From: DASVHF01 sp036382695
Lineage (GTDB): Bacteria > Patescibacteriota > Microgenomatia > Woykebacterales > RBG-16-39-9b
Direction of reading: 5' to 3'
DNA length: 34,973 nucleotides
NCBI GenBank assembly: GCA_036382695.1
Contig: DASVHF010000071.1
Location: forward strand, 1 to 34,973
In this document: positions 21,591 to 29,929 of the stretch, piece after piece
Numbering within the stretch: position 1 is the first letter of the stretch
How the letters are laid out: each line of letters starts with the position of its first letter
Program-made: the position numbers and the translations under genes
The notes under the pieces: model-generated
Told to the model about the DNA's origin: nothing
Seen by the model: only the letters and a program-made list of their open reading frames with translations
Databases searched by the model: none

Positions 21591-24107
21591 CTAGCACTCT
21601 GAATGGCCGCATGAGTAACACTTCTTGCAGCCCTCTTCGTAGACAAAACTGGCTACCCCGCATTTTGGACATATATCCCGACGTAGCTCTTGACTTGTAA
21701 ACAACATCGATTGCTGCTCAGGGGCTGGCTCCTTCACTTCCTCCTTGACTTGGGTTGTTTGTTCCTCTTCCTTGACCGCTACCTTACCATTACCGTTGGC
21801 TTCTCCGATACTCGTTTCTTTAAACTGGGCTAAATATTCATCTAGGACTTTGGCGACAGCATCAGCTAGAGAGTGGATTCGATCCATCCCAAACCCTCTT
21901 TGACTTGCTCCACCAATTCCTACTAATTGGTTGACCACTTGAGAGGCAACTTCCTTTGGCGAGTAACCTGAAGGTATCCTAAGAGCGAGTGATATAAGCC
22001 GGCCAACAGCCTCTGCATCAGCAGTAATATCACTCCCAGCTTTACCAACATTTATGAAAACTTCGAAGGGGTTTCCTTCCCTATCGGCATTGATAGTCAC
22101 GAATGCGTGACCAACTGGAGTGGCGATACGCCTTGTAACTCCTTGCAGATAATCTGGCCTTTTCCTCAGTCTCACCGGTACGTCACTTCCTGCCCTTTGA
22201 GATTCACCGTTTTCTTCAGCTCTGTTTTCTGCCACCTCTTTCGGCTCTTTCCCTTTTTCACTCTCTATGTGTGACAGCACACCTTCTCTACTACCGTCCC
22301 TCATGTAGGTGATACCTTTGCATCCAAGTTCGTAAGCAAGCTCGTAAAGCTTTTTTACGTCTTCAACGCTATGAGCATTTGGCGCGTTTACGGTTTTAGA
22401 AATTGAAGAGTCAGTATATTCTTGAATAATCGCCTGCATACGTACATGCTCTTCAGGTAAAAGATCGTTTGCGCTAACAAAGTAGTCTGGGTGCGGCACT
22501 CCTGGATGCTCATCCTGCCATTTTTGATAAAGTGGGTGGTAAATAATATGCTCACCAATCCGATCGCGACGAACCATTGCAAAATCATAAACCGGTTCAA
22601 TCCCAGAAGAAACTCCTGTCAAAAGACTTGTCGCGCCAGTAGGTGCCTGGGTAAGTAAAACCGCGTTGCGGATACCGTTTTTGGCAATTTTATCCCTAAT
22701 TTCTTTTGGTAACCTTTTTATAAACCAGCCTTGAAGATATTTCTCTTTGTCAAAATTTGGAAATGGGCCTTTTTCACTCGCTAACTGAGCACTAACTTCA
22801 TAAGCTGCATCACGAATAGTCTTATAAATTTTATCGACAATAAGCATCGCCTCTTTGCTACCATAGCGTAAACCCATCATAATCAACGCATCCCCTAGAC
22901 CCATGGTACCAAGACCAGTCCGGCGAATACCCATCTGATTTTGTTTATTTTCGTCAAAGTAGTAGCCAGTAGCGTCTACCACATTATCCATAAAGCGGAT
23001 GGCGACTTTTACATGCTCTGCCAAAGCTTCGTAATCAAATTCTGCTTTCCCTAGCTCACCTTCAGTAAAAGCTGTAAGATTAACCGATCCCAAATTACAA
23101 ACACCCCAAGCACTAAGCGGTTGTTCTCCACAAGGATTTGTGGAAATAAGCTTTTCAAAATACCAGGTATTGCTCCTTTCATTTGTTTTTTGAATAAAGT
23201 GAATGCCTGGTTCTGCACTCACCCAAGCTGAATGGCATATCTTGTCCCAAATATCCCTGGCCTTGGTAGTTTTGAGAGCCGTAATTTTTTTACCCAGATC
23301 TTTCCATTTTTCGATGTCTCCGTCCCAAACTTTGTCATAATCTGGATCGGTGATGTCAGGAAATACAAACTGCCAATCTCTATCTTCCTTTACAGCCTTC
23401 ATAAAGCGGTCAGATATACAAACAGAAAGGTTCGCACCATTTATTTTTGATAAATCTCTTTTTGCTTCGACAAATTCAATCACGTCTGGATGCCAATCAT
23501 TTATCATTAGCATCAATGCTCCACGGCGTGTACCACCTTGCTGAATGACATCGTGAGTGGCAGTACTGTAAAGTTCTGCCCAAACAACTGGACCAGAGCT
23601 CCATCCATTCACCTTTTTCACCCTAGATCCCCGTGGCCGGAGCGAAGAGAGATTAATACCTGCTCCCCCACTTCTACTCATTATATCGACCATTAGCTTC
23701 AAATTATCGATTATCCCATCGCGGGAATCGTGAGGTGAGGGAAGGACAAAACAGTTGTAATAAGTTACATCGTAGGACGTACCAGCCCCAGAAAGCACCC
23801 TACCACCTGGAACAAACTTAAAATCTTTCAGTGTATTATAAAAACGAACAGCCCACTCTTTTCTTTTTACGGCTGTTTTTTCCATCTGAGCAATACCGAC
23901 GGCAACTCTGCGCCACATTTGCTCTGGATATTCTTCCAGCAGCTCACCACTTGAACCTTTGAGGGCGTATCTATCTAGAAAGACTTTAGACCGTACACCT
24001 TCTAATTGCGTTTTAGCGGGATCGGAAATTAAGCTTTCTAGTGCAGCTTGTAGCTTTGGATCGAATTTCACTCCAGGTCTTGTTTTTTTGGCAGGTTTTT
24101 TACTCAT
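21591..24107 (-). CDS. nrdJ: adenosylcobalamin-dependent ribonucleotide reductase (class II)
   Basis: 838 residues. Reduces ribonucleotides to deoxyribonucleotides using a 5'-deoxyadenosyl radical from B12, so it needs neither oxygen nor a second radical subunit. Visible marks: substrate-reducing Cys in TYYNCF (C119), SGGAGINLS, the active-site loop NPCGEQPL (C326) and CNLGSVNL, and PTGATSLLTGVSSGIEP. After about residue 650 comes a Lys/Glu-rich linker and a cysteine-rich tail with C813, C816, C827, C830, C833 and C838 (CPKCG...CKKCYSCGHSEC), the swinging dithiol and zinc-ribbon end of this family. AAAGGAG lies 9 nt before the ATG. Second gene of the nrdR-nrdJ operon, 15 nt behind nrdR. The B12-riboswitch unit lies just downstream. 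Confidence 0.96.
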   Translation of the reverse strand: MSKKPAKKTRPGVKFDPKLQAALESLISDPAKTQLEGVRSKVFLDRYALKGSSGELLEEYPEQMWRRVAVGIAQMEKTAVKRKEWAVRFYNTLKDFKFVPGGRVLSGAGTSYDVTYYNCFVLPSPHDSRDGIIDNLKLMVDIMSRSGGAGINLSSLRPRGSRVKKVNGWSSGPVVWAELYSTATHDVIQQGGTRRGALMLMINDWHPDVIEFVEAKRDLSKINGANLSVCISDRFMKAVKEDRDWQFVFPDITDPDYDKVWDGDIEKWKDLGKKITALKTTKARDIWDKICHSAWVSAEPGIHFIQKTNERSNTWYFEKLISTNPCGEQPLSAWGVCNLGSVNLTAFTEGELGKAEFDYEALAEHVKVAIRFMDNVVDATGYYFDENKQNQMGIRRTGLGTMGLGDALIMMGLRYGSKEAMLIVDKIYKTIRDAAYEVSAQLASEKGPFPNFDKEKYLQGWFIKRLPKEIRDKIAKNGIRNAVLLTQAPTGATSLLTGVSSGIEPVYDFAMVRRDRIGEHIIYHPLYQKWQDEHPGVPHPDYFVSANDLLPEEHVRMQAIIQEYTDSSISKTVNAPNAHSVEDVKKLYELAYELGCKGITYMRDGSREGVLSHIESEKGKEPKEVAENRAEENGESQRAGSDVPVRLRKRPDYLQGVTRRIATPVGHAFVTINADREGNPFEVFINVGKAGSDITADAEAVGRLISLALRIPSGYSPKEVASQVVNQLVGIGGASQRGFGMDRIHSLADAVAKVLDEYLAQFKETSIGEANGNGKVAVKEEEQTTQVKEEVKEPAPEQQSMLFTSQELRRDICPKCGVASFVYEEGCKKCYSCGHSEC

Positions 24108-24122
24108 AAAAAGGGTCTCCTT

Positions 24123-24596
24123 TTAAGCGCTGCCTGCAGTTTTTTCGTTTTTTAGCAGACTTTGTACTTCTTTTTCAAAGCTTTCTACATCTTCAAAAGC
24201 TCGATAAACCGATGCAAAACGGATGTAGGCCACTTTGTCTATAGCACGGAGTCTTCGGATAACTGTCTCGCCAACTACCTTGCTAGGAATCTCCGTAGTT
24301 TCACGTTTTCGAAGGTTTTGTTCAATCTCATCAACAGTTTCTTCAATTGTATCTCTTGAAACTGGGCGTTTCTCACAGGCCTTTTGAATACCAATAAGGA
24401 GTTTATTGCGATCAAACTGCTCTCGCCTTCCGTCTTTCTTAATTACGAAAAGATCAACAATATCCACTCGTTCGTAAGTAGTAAAGCGTTTACCGCATTT
24501 GAGGCACTCGCGGCGCCGACGAACCGAAGAAAGGTCTTCAGAATCTCGTGAATCTAGTACCTGATTTTCGTTGTGAGCACAGTAAGGACATTTCAT
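24123..24596 (-). CDS. nrdR: transcriptional repressor NrdR
   Basis: 157 residues, the normal NrdR size. Senses dATP/ATP through an ATP-cone and represses ribonucleotide reductase genes. An N-terminal zinc ribbon (C3, C6, C31, C34; MKCPYC... ECLKCGKRFTTYER) binds DNA. The ATP-cone runs from about residue 49 (FVIKKDGRREQFDRNKL) to 139 (IRFASVYRAFEDV). It is the first gene of the operon with nrdJ and is probably autoregulated through the two boxes at 24706-24753. Confidence 0.96.
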   Translation of the reverse strand: MKCPYCAHNENQVLDSRDSEDLSSVRRRRECLKCGKRFTTYERVDIVDLFVIKKDGRREQFDRNKLLIGIQKACEKRPVSRDTIEETVDEIEQNLRKRETTEIPSKVVGETVIRRLRAIDKVAYIRFASVYRAFEDVESFEKEVQSLLKNEKTAGSA

Positions 24597-24705
24597 GAAT
24601 TTTTAACCCATTAAAAAATACCCTTTGAGTGGTAAGTAAGAGGTGACCTGCCCTTCGTCAACCTAATTTTTTGCCCGTTACTCTTTCACGCGTGGAAAAG
24701 TCTAA

Positions 24706-24721
24706 ACACAATATGTTGGGT
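24706..24721. promoter_or_regulatory. NrdR box 1
   Basis: ACACAATATGTTGGGT closely fits the NrdR consensus ACACWATATWTTGTGT around the CAATAT centre. It lies just downstream of the -10 of the nrdR promoter. Confidence 0.75.
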
Positions 24722-24730
24722 TTCAAAGTA

Positions 24731-24760
24731 ATAGTAATACCAATATCTAGGGTTTGTCAA
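24731..24760 (-). promoter_or_regulatory. promoter of nrdR-nrdJ
   Basis: TTGACA (24755-24760), 18-nt spacer, TACTAT (24731-24736). NrdR box 2 fills the spacer. The roughly 100-nt leader from 24597 and the upstream stretch 24761-24873 show no gene. Confidence 0.65.
24738..24753. promoter_or_regulatory. NrdR box 2
   Basis: TACCAATATCTAGGGT, the same CAATAT core as box 1 and ending in the same GGGTTT. Its start is 32 bp from that of box 1, about three helical turns, matching the paired-box arrangement known for NrdR operators. Confidence 0.72.
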
Positions 24761-24873
24761 GTAGTTCACCAGCCACGACTTTTTCTTATAGGACTTAGTT
24801 ATTAACCGTTTGAGGCTGTTTTATATATTATCAACCACTTTGTATATGTTTAAATAGACCTAAATGCATCAGT

Positions 24874-24895
24874 AAAAAGAAGTTATCTCACTTCT
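24874..24895 (-). terminator. terminator overlapping the trxB stop codon
   Basis: AGAAGT (from 24895) pairs with ACTTCT (24883-24878) around a six-base loop, followed by TTTT. The left arm is within the last sense codons and the TAA lies in the loop region. Confidence 0.6.
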
Positions 24896-25809
24896 TCAAG
24901 CCAATCTTGGGCATCCATTGCGGCCATGCATCCGGTTCCTGCTGCCGTTACTGCTTGCTGGTATTGCCAATCGTGGGCATCACCGGCTGCAAAAACCCCA
25001 GGAACTGAAGTATTGGTTTTATCTTTTATAACGATGTAACCCTTCTCGTCTAGTTCAATTTTCCCCTTCAAGAAATCTGTATTCGGTTTGTGACCAATAG
25101 CAATGAACAATCCATCAAGTTTCATATCTTTAACTCGGCCGGTCTTTATGTCTTTTATTTTTACCCCTTCAACCTTGTCTTTCCCTAGCACTTCTTCAAC
25201 AACGCTGTTCCAAATGAATTTTATCTTGCTTTCTGCAAATACTCTTTCTTGCAAAGCTGGAAAGGCACGAAGACTGTCTCTTCTATGTATCACATTCACT
25301 TCTGAAGCAAATTTCGTCAAAAATAGAGCCTCGCGCATTGCTGAATCCCCTCCACCAACCACAACCACCTTTTTATCCCTGAAAAACGCGGCGTCACAAA
25401 CTGCGCAAGCTGACACGCCCCTGCCAATCAACTTTTGCTCACTTGGTAAACCCAACCACCTCGCGCTAGCTCCAGTAGCAATAATCAAAGTTTTGGCCAA
25501 AAAAGCTTCTGCGCTTACCGTAACCTTAAAAGGTTTGGATTTTAGTTCCACGTTTGTTGCGTCTCCGTCAATAAATTCGGTCCCAAGGCGCTCTGACTGC
25601 TTTCTTATTTTCATCATCAGTTCCGGACCCTGTACACCTTCTGGAAAACCGGGAAAATCTTCAACGTCAGTAGTCAGAGTAAGCTGTCCACCGGGTGTAG
25701 AACCAGCGACAACAAGAGTTTTCAATTTTGCACGAGAAGCATAAATGGCCGCAGTCAACCCTGCTGGACCGCTTCCGATGATTATTGTATCGTAGGTTTT
25801 TTGCGTCAT
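24883..25809 (-). CDS. trxB: thioredoxin reductase (NADPH/FAD)
   Basis: 308 residues. Transfers electrons from NADPH via FAD to thioredoxin- or glutaredoxin-like proteins. FAD-binding GSGPAGLTAAIYASRA (12-27), redox-active CAVC (C135, C138), NADPH-binding VVGGGDSAMREALFL and the C-terminal GVFAAGDAHDWQYQQAVTA. GGGGGAG lies 4 nt before the ATG. It follows the PGI/PMI gene by 22 nt and shares its operon with the glutaredoxin, so this cluster can supply reductant to the nearby ribonucleotide reductase. Confidence 0.95.
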   Translation of the reverse strand: MTQKTYDTIIIGSGPAGLTAAIYASRAKLKTLVVAGSTPGGQLTLTTDVEDFPGFPEGVQGPELMMKIRKQSERLGTEFIDGDATNVELKSKPFKVTVSAEAFLAKTLIIATGASARWLGLPSEQKLIGRGVSACAVCDAAFFRDKKVVVVGGGDSAMREALFLTKFASEVNVIHRRDSLRAFPALQERVFAESKIKFIWNSVVEEVLGKDKVEGVKIKDIKTGRVKDMKLDGLFIAIGHKPNTDFLKGKIELDEKGYIVIKDKTNTSVPGVFAAGDAHDWQYQQAVTAAGTGCMAAMDAQDWLEEVR

Positions 25810-25831
25810 AAAACTCCCCCGATAATTATTT

Positions 25832-26902
25832 TTACGCCAACTTCTTCAGCTGCTCTTTGAAATAATCAACATTGGGAATCGGGGACGGATCAATTTCGTT
25901 AGCCGCGGCAAGATAAAAACTAGTCCAAGAGGAAAAGACAAGTGCTTCAAAAGCTGCATCAACCTTGTTTTCTGCCTTAATTTTATATGAGATTGACTCG
26001 ATATCAGCTTTGGATAAAATCTCTTTAGTTATGTTTACTCGTAGTCCTATGTTCTTCTCGTATAAGAGGGTATCTAGAAAAACGAAACTTATTTTTTCTC
26101 CCAAGTCAGCTGGATTAGCTATTCCTTCCAAAAGATGGTGACTCATTTCTGACAAAAGAAAATAATCTGCAAAGGTTTTTGCGTTTTCGTTTATCTGATT
26201 AGCAAATATATGAGCATTTCCTGCTAGAAACGGCCCAGCAGTAATAATGGGAATTCTACCAACAAGCGCAAGAGCAGTCTTCTTTGCCTGATTTTCGTTT
26301 TTGGCAGTTTCAAGATCGAATGATTCACCTATTTCTTCTAAATGTTTTAACGCTTGTTCCATTTGCCGATCTGAAAATTTTGCGAAGCCTAACATGCTGA
26401 AAAGGCCCAAGACTCCACCAATCGAATAACCTAAACCCATTCGTGGCTGCCCGCTAGGATTGTATTCCGTATCGAATTGATAATAAGGCAAGCTTGCTTG
26501 TTTAAGATTCTCCTTTAAAGTTCCACCGGATGTAACTCCAATTATTTTTGCGCTTTTCTTCTTCGCATCCTTGAGAGAATTAATGGTTTCTTCTGTGGCA
26601 CCAGAATAACTCGAAACAACGACTAACGTTTTTTCACCCACGAAGGAAGGCAGAACACAATCGTTAACAATTTGTACTGGCAGGGAGATATCAAAGACAC
26701 TGCGAACAAAATGGGGACCGAGGGCACTTCCACCCATACCTGATACTACAATATTTTGCACATTTTTATAATCGGCTGGGACTTCTACTTTTCGCGATTC
26801 ATCCCAAGCAACTTTCAACTGCTTACCCAATGCCTGAAGAGAACCAATCATGTTGCCGCTGTCGCGGTTTTTTATTTTTTCTGTCTCGTCAAGGTTGATC
26901 AC
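25832..26902 (-). CDS. bifunctional phosphoglucose/phosphomannose isomerase
   Basis: 356 residues. Interconverts fructose 6-phosphate with glucose 6-phosphate and mannose 6-phosphate. Two SIS domains are visible: VSGMGGSALG near residue 52 and SYSGATEETI near 98, then GYSIGGVLGLFSMLG. The C-terminal active-site helix reads FLLSEMSHHLLEG where archaeal enzymes have ELNHNE. The end DPSPIPNVDYFKEQL is family-typical. The start is a GTG with AGGAAG 8 nt upstream, 12 nt after the glutaredoxin stop. It connects glycolysis with the phosphohexomutase and nucleotide-sugar genes. Confidence 0.9.
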   Translation of the reverse strand: MINLDETEKIKNRDSGNMIGSLQALGKQLKVAWDESRKVEVPADYKNVQNIVVSGMGGSALGPHFVRSVFDISLPVQIVNDCVLPSFVGEKTLVVVSSYSGATEETINSLKDAKKKSAKIIGVTSGGTLKENLKQASLPYYQFDTEYNPSGQPRMGLGYSIGGVLGLFSMLGFAKFSDRQMEQALKHLEEIGESFDLETAKNENQAKKTALALVGRIPIITAGPFLAGNAHIFANQINENAKTFADYFLLSEMSHHLLEGIANPADLGEKISFVFLDTLLYEKNIGLRVNITKEILSKADIESISYKIKAENKVDAAFEALVFSSWTSFYLAAANEIDPSPIPNVDYFKEQLKKLA

Positions 26903-26914
26903 AGTTGAGACTTC

Positions 26915-27166
26915 CTATGAAATACCAAGGGCTTCGTTTAACCTTCCTTTATCAAAACCCAAGATTTTTTCTTCTGTACCGTCTTCTTTTTGTATTATTG
27001 TAAATGGCACTCCCATCTGACCACTTTTTTCTAGCATTTCGCTAGCACCAGCTGGATCATTGTCAACATAATCGTTTTCATACTTAATTCCCTTCGAATC
27101 CAAATAGTCCCTCTCCATCTTGCAGTATGGGCAAGTCGTAGTACTGTAAATCTTAACCCTTACCAT
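26915..27166 (-). CDS. glutaredoxin / NrdH-like redoxin
   Basis: 83 residues, one thioredoxin fold. Active site CPYC (C12-C15) after VKIYSTTT, and the cis-proline loop GVPFT near residue 53. Could take electrons from TrxB two genes downstream and serve the ribonucleotide reductase. AAAGGA lies 7 nt before the ATG. First intact gene of the grx-pgi-trxB operon. Confidence 0.93.
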   Translation of the reverse strand: MVRVKIYSTTTCPYCKMERDYLDSKGIKYENDYVDNDPAGASEMLEKSGQMGVPFTIIQKEDGTEEKILGFDKGRLNEALGIS

Positions 27167-27282
27167 CTTTTATTCCTTTCGATACACTTCTGACCAATTC
27201 GCAAAACATCACGCAACCGCAAGGAGCGGGATATCTTGCAATGACAACATGCAGTTGTAGTGTAAATTTTAGTCTTGATCAT
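27160..27282 (-). pseudogene. remnant of a second glutaredoxin (N-terminus with CCHC)
   Basis: ATG at 27280-27282 with AAGGA upstream opens a 40-codon frame, MIKTKIYTTTACCHCK, whose first 16 residues match a glutaredoxin strand and active site, with CCHC instead of CPYC. After that the sequence (ISRSLRLRDVLRIGQKC...) no longer resembles the fold. The stop TAA overlaps the ATG of the intact glutaredoxin, so it could still act as a coupled leader peptide. Most likely a decayed duplicate. Confidence 0.5.
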
Positions 27283-27315
27283 AATATTCCTTCTAAAAGA
27301 AGTTCTAATGGAGTT

Positions 27316-27344
27316 ATTCTAATCAGAAAGTACCTAGATTACAA
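27316..27344 (-). promoter_or_regulatory. promoter of the grx-pgi-trxB operon
   Basis: TTGTAA (27339-27344), 17-nt spacer, TAGAAT (27316-27321). The transcript would include the glutaredoxin remnant. Confidence 0.5.
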
Positions 27345-27368
27345 TTAAAAAATTGCTTCAACAAGAAC

Positions 27369-27578
27369 TTATTGTTTATTTTTCAGGAAAAACCCAATCA
27401 GTCCGCCAACAACCCCACCTATAATCAAACCATAAATTGCTTTAATTGCTATTGATCCCCACAACATAGAAGTAGTTATTTCCGGAACTGGGTTTAACAA
27501 GCGGTAATAATCATTAAATGGAAAAACGATGGCTAAAACCACCCCTAAAATTAATGCGAACTTAATTGACTTAGACAT
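27369..27578 (-). CDS. small two-helix membrane protein, unknown
   Basis: 69 residues with two hydrophobic segments, about 6-22 and 42-65, the second Gly-rich (GLIIGGVVGGLIGFFL), and a short outer loop FNDYYRLLNPVPEIT. No family recognised. AGGAAGTGAG precedes the ATG. 23 nt after the hydroxyacid dehydrogenase gene. Confidence 0.65.
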   Translation of the reverse strand: MSKSIKFALILGVVLAIVFPFNDYYRLLNPVPEITTSMLWGSIAIKAIYGLIIGGVVGGLIGFFLKNKQ

Positions 27579-27601
27579 TCCTACTCACTTCCTAGTTACA
27601 T

Positions 27602-28570
27602 TCATATTCTCACAAGATTTGGTGGTGTTTTACCTTCCAACGCAGCGATAATATTTTCAGCCGCAATTTTGCTCATCGCCATCCTTGCCTCACGTGTTGC
27701 GCTAGCGGTATGAGGAGTCAATACAACATTTGGCAAATCAGCAAGTCCCGGCGTAAGTTCTGGCTCCTTCTCAAAAACGTCCAATCCTGCGCCAGCAATT
27801 TTGTCCGACTTCAAAGCTTCAACAAGTGAAACCTCATCTATCACTGGTCCGCGTGAAGTATTTACCAAAATTGCGCTCTGTTTCATCGTACCAAACTCTT
27901 TCGCCCCAATTAGATGGTGCGTTTCTGGAAGTAACGGCACGTGAACAGTGACAAAATCGGAATCTTTGAGAAGCTCTGTTAGATTTCGATACTTTGCTGA
28001 AAATCTCATCTCAAACTCGGGATTTTTCTTTACATCATAGTAGAGAACTTCCATATTAAAACCACCATGGGCAATTTGAGCAACAAACGAGCCAATTCTT
28101 CCTAAACCAACGATGCCAATTGTCTTACCCCAAATTTGTGGCCCTAGAAAACCTTTTGGCTCCCATTGCTTGTATTTTCCCTCTCGAACAAATTTATCTG
28201 CCTCCACAATTCTCTTTGAGACTGACATCAGTAAGGCAAACGTGTGTTCAGCCACTGCCTCGGTTAGAACTCCAGGGGTATTTGAGACAGCAACTTTTCT
28301 TTCTGTTGCTGCTTTCACGTCTATATTGTCGTAACCAACTGCGTAATTTGCTACAATCTTTAAATTTGGCCCTGCAGCATCCAAAACCTCCCCATCGATT
28401 TTGTCCGTTAGCAAACAAAGGACCGCGTCGTAGCCTGTAATAGCTTTTTTCAGCTCGTCTTTTGAAAGAACTCTATCTTCAAGATTTACATCAACTTGAA
28501 GCCCTTTCTTTTTTAGCATCTCGATCCCTCCCTCAAGAATCGGACGTGTAACATAAACTTTTTTACTCAT
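27602..28570 (-). CDS. D-2-hydroxyacid dehydrogenase (glyoxylate/hydroxypyruvate reductase-like)
   Basis: 322 residues from the ATG at 28568-28570, chosen because GGAGGT lies 6 nt upstream; a longer in-frame start covers a repeat region. NAD(P)-dependent reduction of 2-keto acids such as glyoxylate, hydroxypyruvate or pyruvate. Rossmann motif GLGRIG (145-150), catalytic Arg in NTSRG (R230), Glu in FEKEP (E259) and His in TPHTAS (H277). In a fermentative organism it may recycle NADH. Last gene of the carbon-metabolism run. Confidence 0.92.
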   Translation of the reverse strand: MSKKVYVTRPILEGGIEMLKKKGLQVDVNLEDRVLSKDELKKAITGYDAVLCLLTDKIDGEVLDAAGPNLKIVANYAVGYDNIDVKAATERKVAVSNTPGVLTEAVAEHTFALLMSVSKRIVEADKFVREGKYKQWEPKGFLGPQIWGKTIGIVGLGRIGSFVAQIAHGGFNMEVLYYDVKKNPEFEMRFSAKYRNLTELLKDSDFVTVHVPLLPETHHLIGAKEFGTMKQSAILVNTSRGPVIDEVSLVEALKSDKIAGAGLDVFEKEPELTPGLADLPNVVLTPHTASATREARMAMSKIAAENIIAALEGKTPPNLVRI

Positions 28571-28591
28571 GGTTTTACCTCCATTTCTATA

Positions 28592-28665
28592 GTAACACGT
28601 AACAGGTAACAAGTTTCAAGTTAGAGTTGCCATATTACTTGTCACATGTCGCTTGTTACTTGTCA
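28592..28665. repeat. cluster of short inverted and direct repeats
   Basis: GTAACA occurs three times at 7-nt steps (28592-28611), ending GTAACAAG, and faces TTACTTGTCA twice, 21 nt apart (28635-28644, 28656-28665), with CTTGTTAC between them. The RNA of either strand could fold into a long imperfect hairpin. It lies between the 420-residue gene and the dehydrogenase. Confidence 0.5.
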
Positions 28666-28666
28666 T

Positions 28667-29929
28667 CTATATCTTTCGAATATCAAACCAACCGTTGAGA
28701 AGATTTTTTACTATCACATCTTCCATCTTCTCCACACCAAAATAATTAATAAAAATTTTATTCCAAAGCGCTTCATGGAAATGGTAGGTGTAGCGATCTT
28801 TAAGTTTTCGCTTATTCATCACACTCATTATGTTATCCATAAAGTTGAAATTGACTAGCTCTTCTTTACCCGTCCTCGTTGGAAACCAGACCGCCACATA
28901 ATTTGTATGCTCCCAAATCAAAAGGTGAAGAGCCGGTACAAATTTCGCCATTTTCAAAAGTGTTCTTGAAGCTCCACGATGATACAAAGCTTCGGGATTT
29001 ATATGCGGAATCCCTAGGCGCACATCATTTGGGTCTTCTTTAAAAAGATAACGTTGAATCACCAACCAAAGATTTGGCTGGCCCTTTGACAAAACTGCCG
29101 TTGGTACATCACCCCTTATTGCACTGACAATCTTCTCGCCAAAAAACTCATCTTCAGAATGATATTTTAAATAGTTCGAGTAAAGAGTCACCTCATCCAG
29201 GTAATGGCTGGTCATAGCAAAGAGATAAGTGGTCGATGCATCCTTAAGCTCTTCACTTGGAACAAGAAATATTAACCCCAGCTCTTTCAAATGACTCATT
29301 GGATGTAACTTCTTTCCGACAAAGGCCTCGGTGATTTTTTTCCATTTATTAATGTCAAGAACTCTTATTTCAATCGCCCTAACTTCGAAATCATCTTTTT
29401 TCAGCTCTCGATACGCTGCTATATAGGTAGAATTCAGCCATTCACGCTTCTCTATAAACCGCAGCGCTGCATAGATTTCGAATAAATCTTCTCTTTCTAT
29501 CATTTCCTCTACGTTTTTATAACCAAGCTCAGCCATTATCTTTTTTGGTGGATTCTCACGAAGGAGACTTTCGGCCACCTTTCTTTTTAGGAAAAAGCCT
29601 GTTCTATTTGTGTTTAAAGCCAAAACAGCAGAGATAAGATTTGCACAGCTCTCATTTGATATACATTGAGGTCTATCTAGTAGTTCGTAGATTTTTTTAT
29701 CAAGTTTCTTAACGTTTTTCCCGACTGTCTCATACACCTGCTCTGCAGTTGGGTAGGTAAGTTTTAGATCGCTAAGTATTTTTCTTACCTTCTCCTGATT
29801 CTCTGTGTAAAAATGTTCCAGGACCTTTTTTTTGTCTGTAATATGTTCAAGGGCATCAATTACCTCGCCGAAAATGTCTGGATCGGTATTTAATTGATGG
29901 GCGAAAAATTCAACTACCGTGCTTCTCAT
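28667..29929 (-). CDS. conserved-looking protein of unknown function, 420 residues
   Basis: No family recognised. The sequence looks soluble and mostly helical to about residue 190 (KKVLEHFYTENQEKVRKIL, many Glu/Lys), then mixed alpha/beta with aromatic-rich segments (FAMTSHYLDEVTLYSNYLKY, HLLIWEHTNYVAVWFP). No signal peptide, membrane helix or Walker motif is seen. Its ATG overlaps the stop of the upstream PfkB kinase (ATGA), so the two are translationally coupled and probably functionally linked. It ends just before the repeat cluster. Confidence 0.8.
   Translation of the reverse strand: MRSTVVEFFAHQLNTDPDIFGEVIDALEHITDKKKVLEHFYTENQEKVRKILSDLKLTYPTAEQVYETVGKNVKKLDKKIYELLDRPQCISNESCANLISAVLALNTNRTGFFLKRKVAESLLRENPPKKIMAELGYKNVEEMIEREDLFEIYAALRFIEKREWLNSTYIAAYRELKKDDFEVRAIEIRVLDINKWKKITEAFVGKKLHPMSHLKELGLIFLVPSEELKDASTTYLFAMTSHYLDEVTLYSNYLKYHSEDEFFGEKIVSAIRGDVPTAVLSKGQPNLWLVIQRYLFKEDPNDVRLGIPHINPEALYHRGASRTLLKMAKFVPALHLLIWEHTNYVAVWFPTRTGKEELVNFNFMDNIMSVMNKRKLKDRYTYHFHEALWNKIFINYFGVEKMEDVIVKNLLNGWFDIRKI

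Noticed and set aside
24612..24640. TACC...GGTA hairpin with six T in the nrdR leader
   Set aside because: Only four base pairs, too weak to propose an attenuator.
25103..25744. 213-codon open frame opposite trxB
   Set aside because: Shadow of trxB on the complementary strand; no ribosome-binding site and no recognisable domain.
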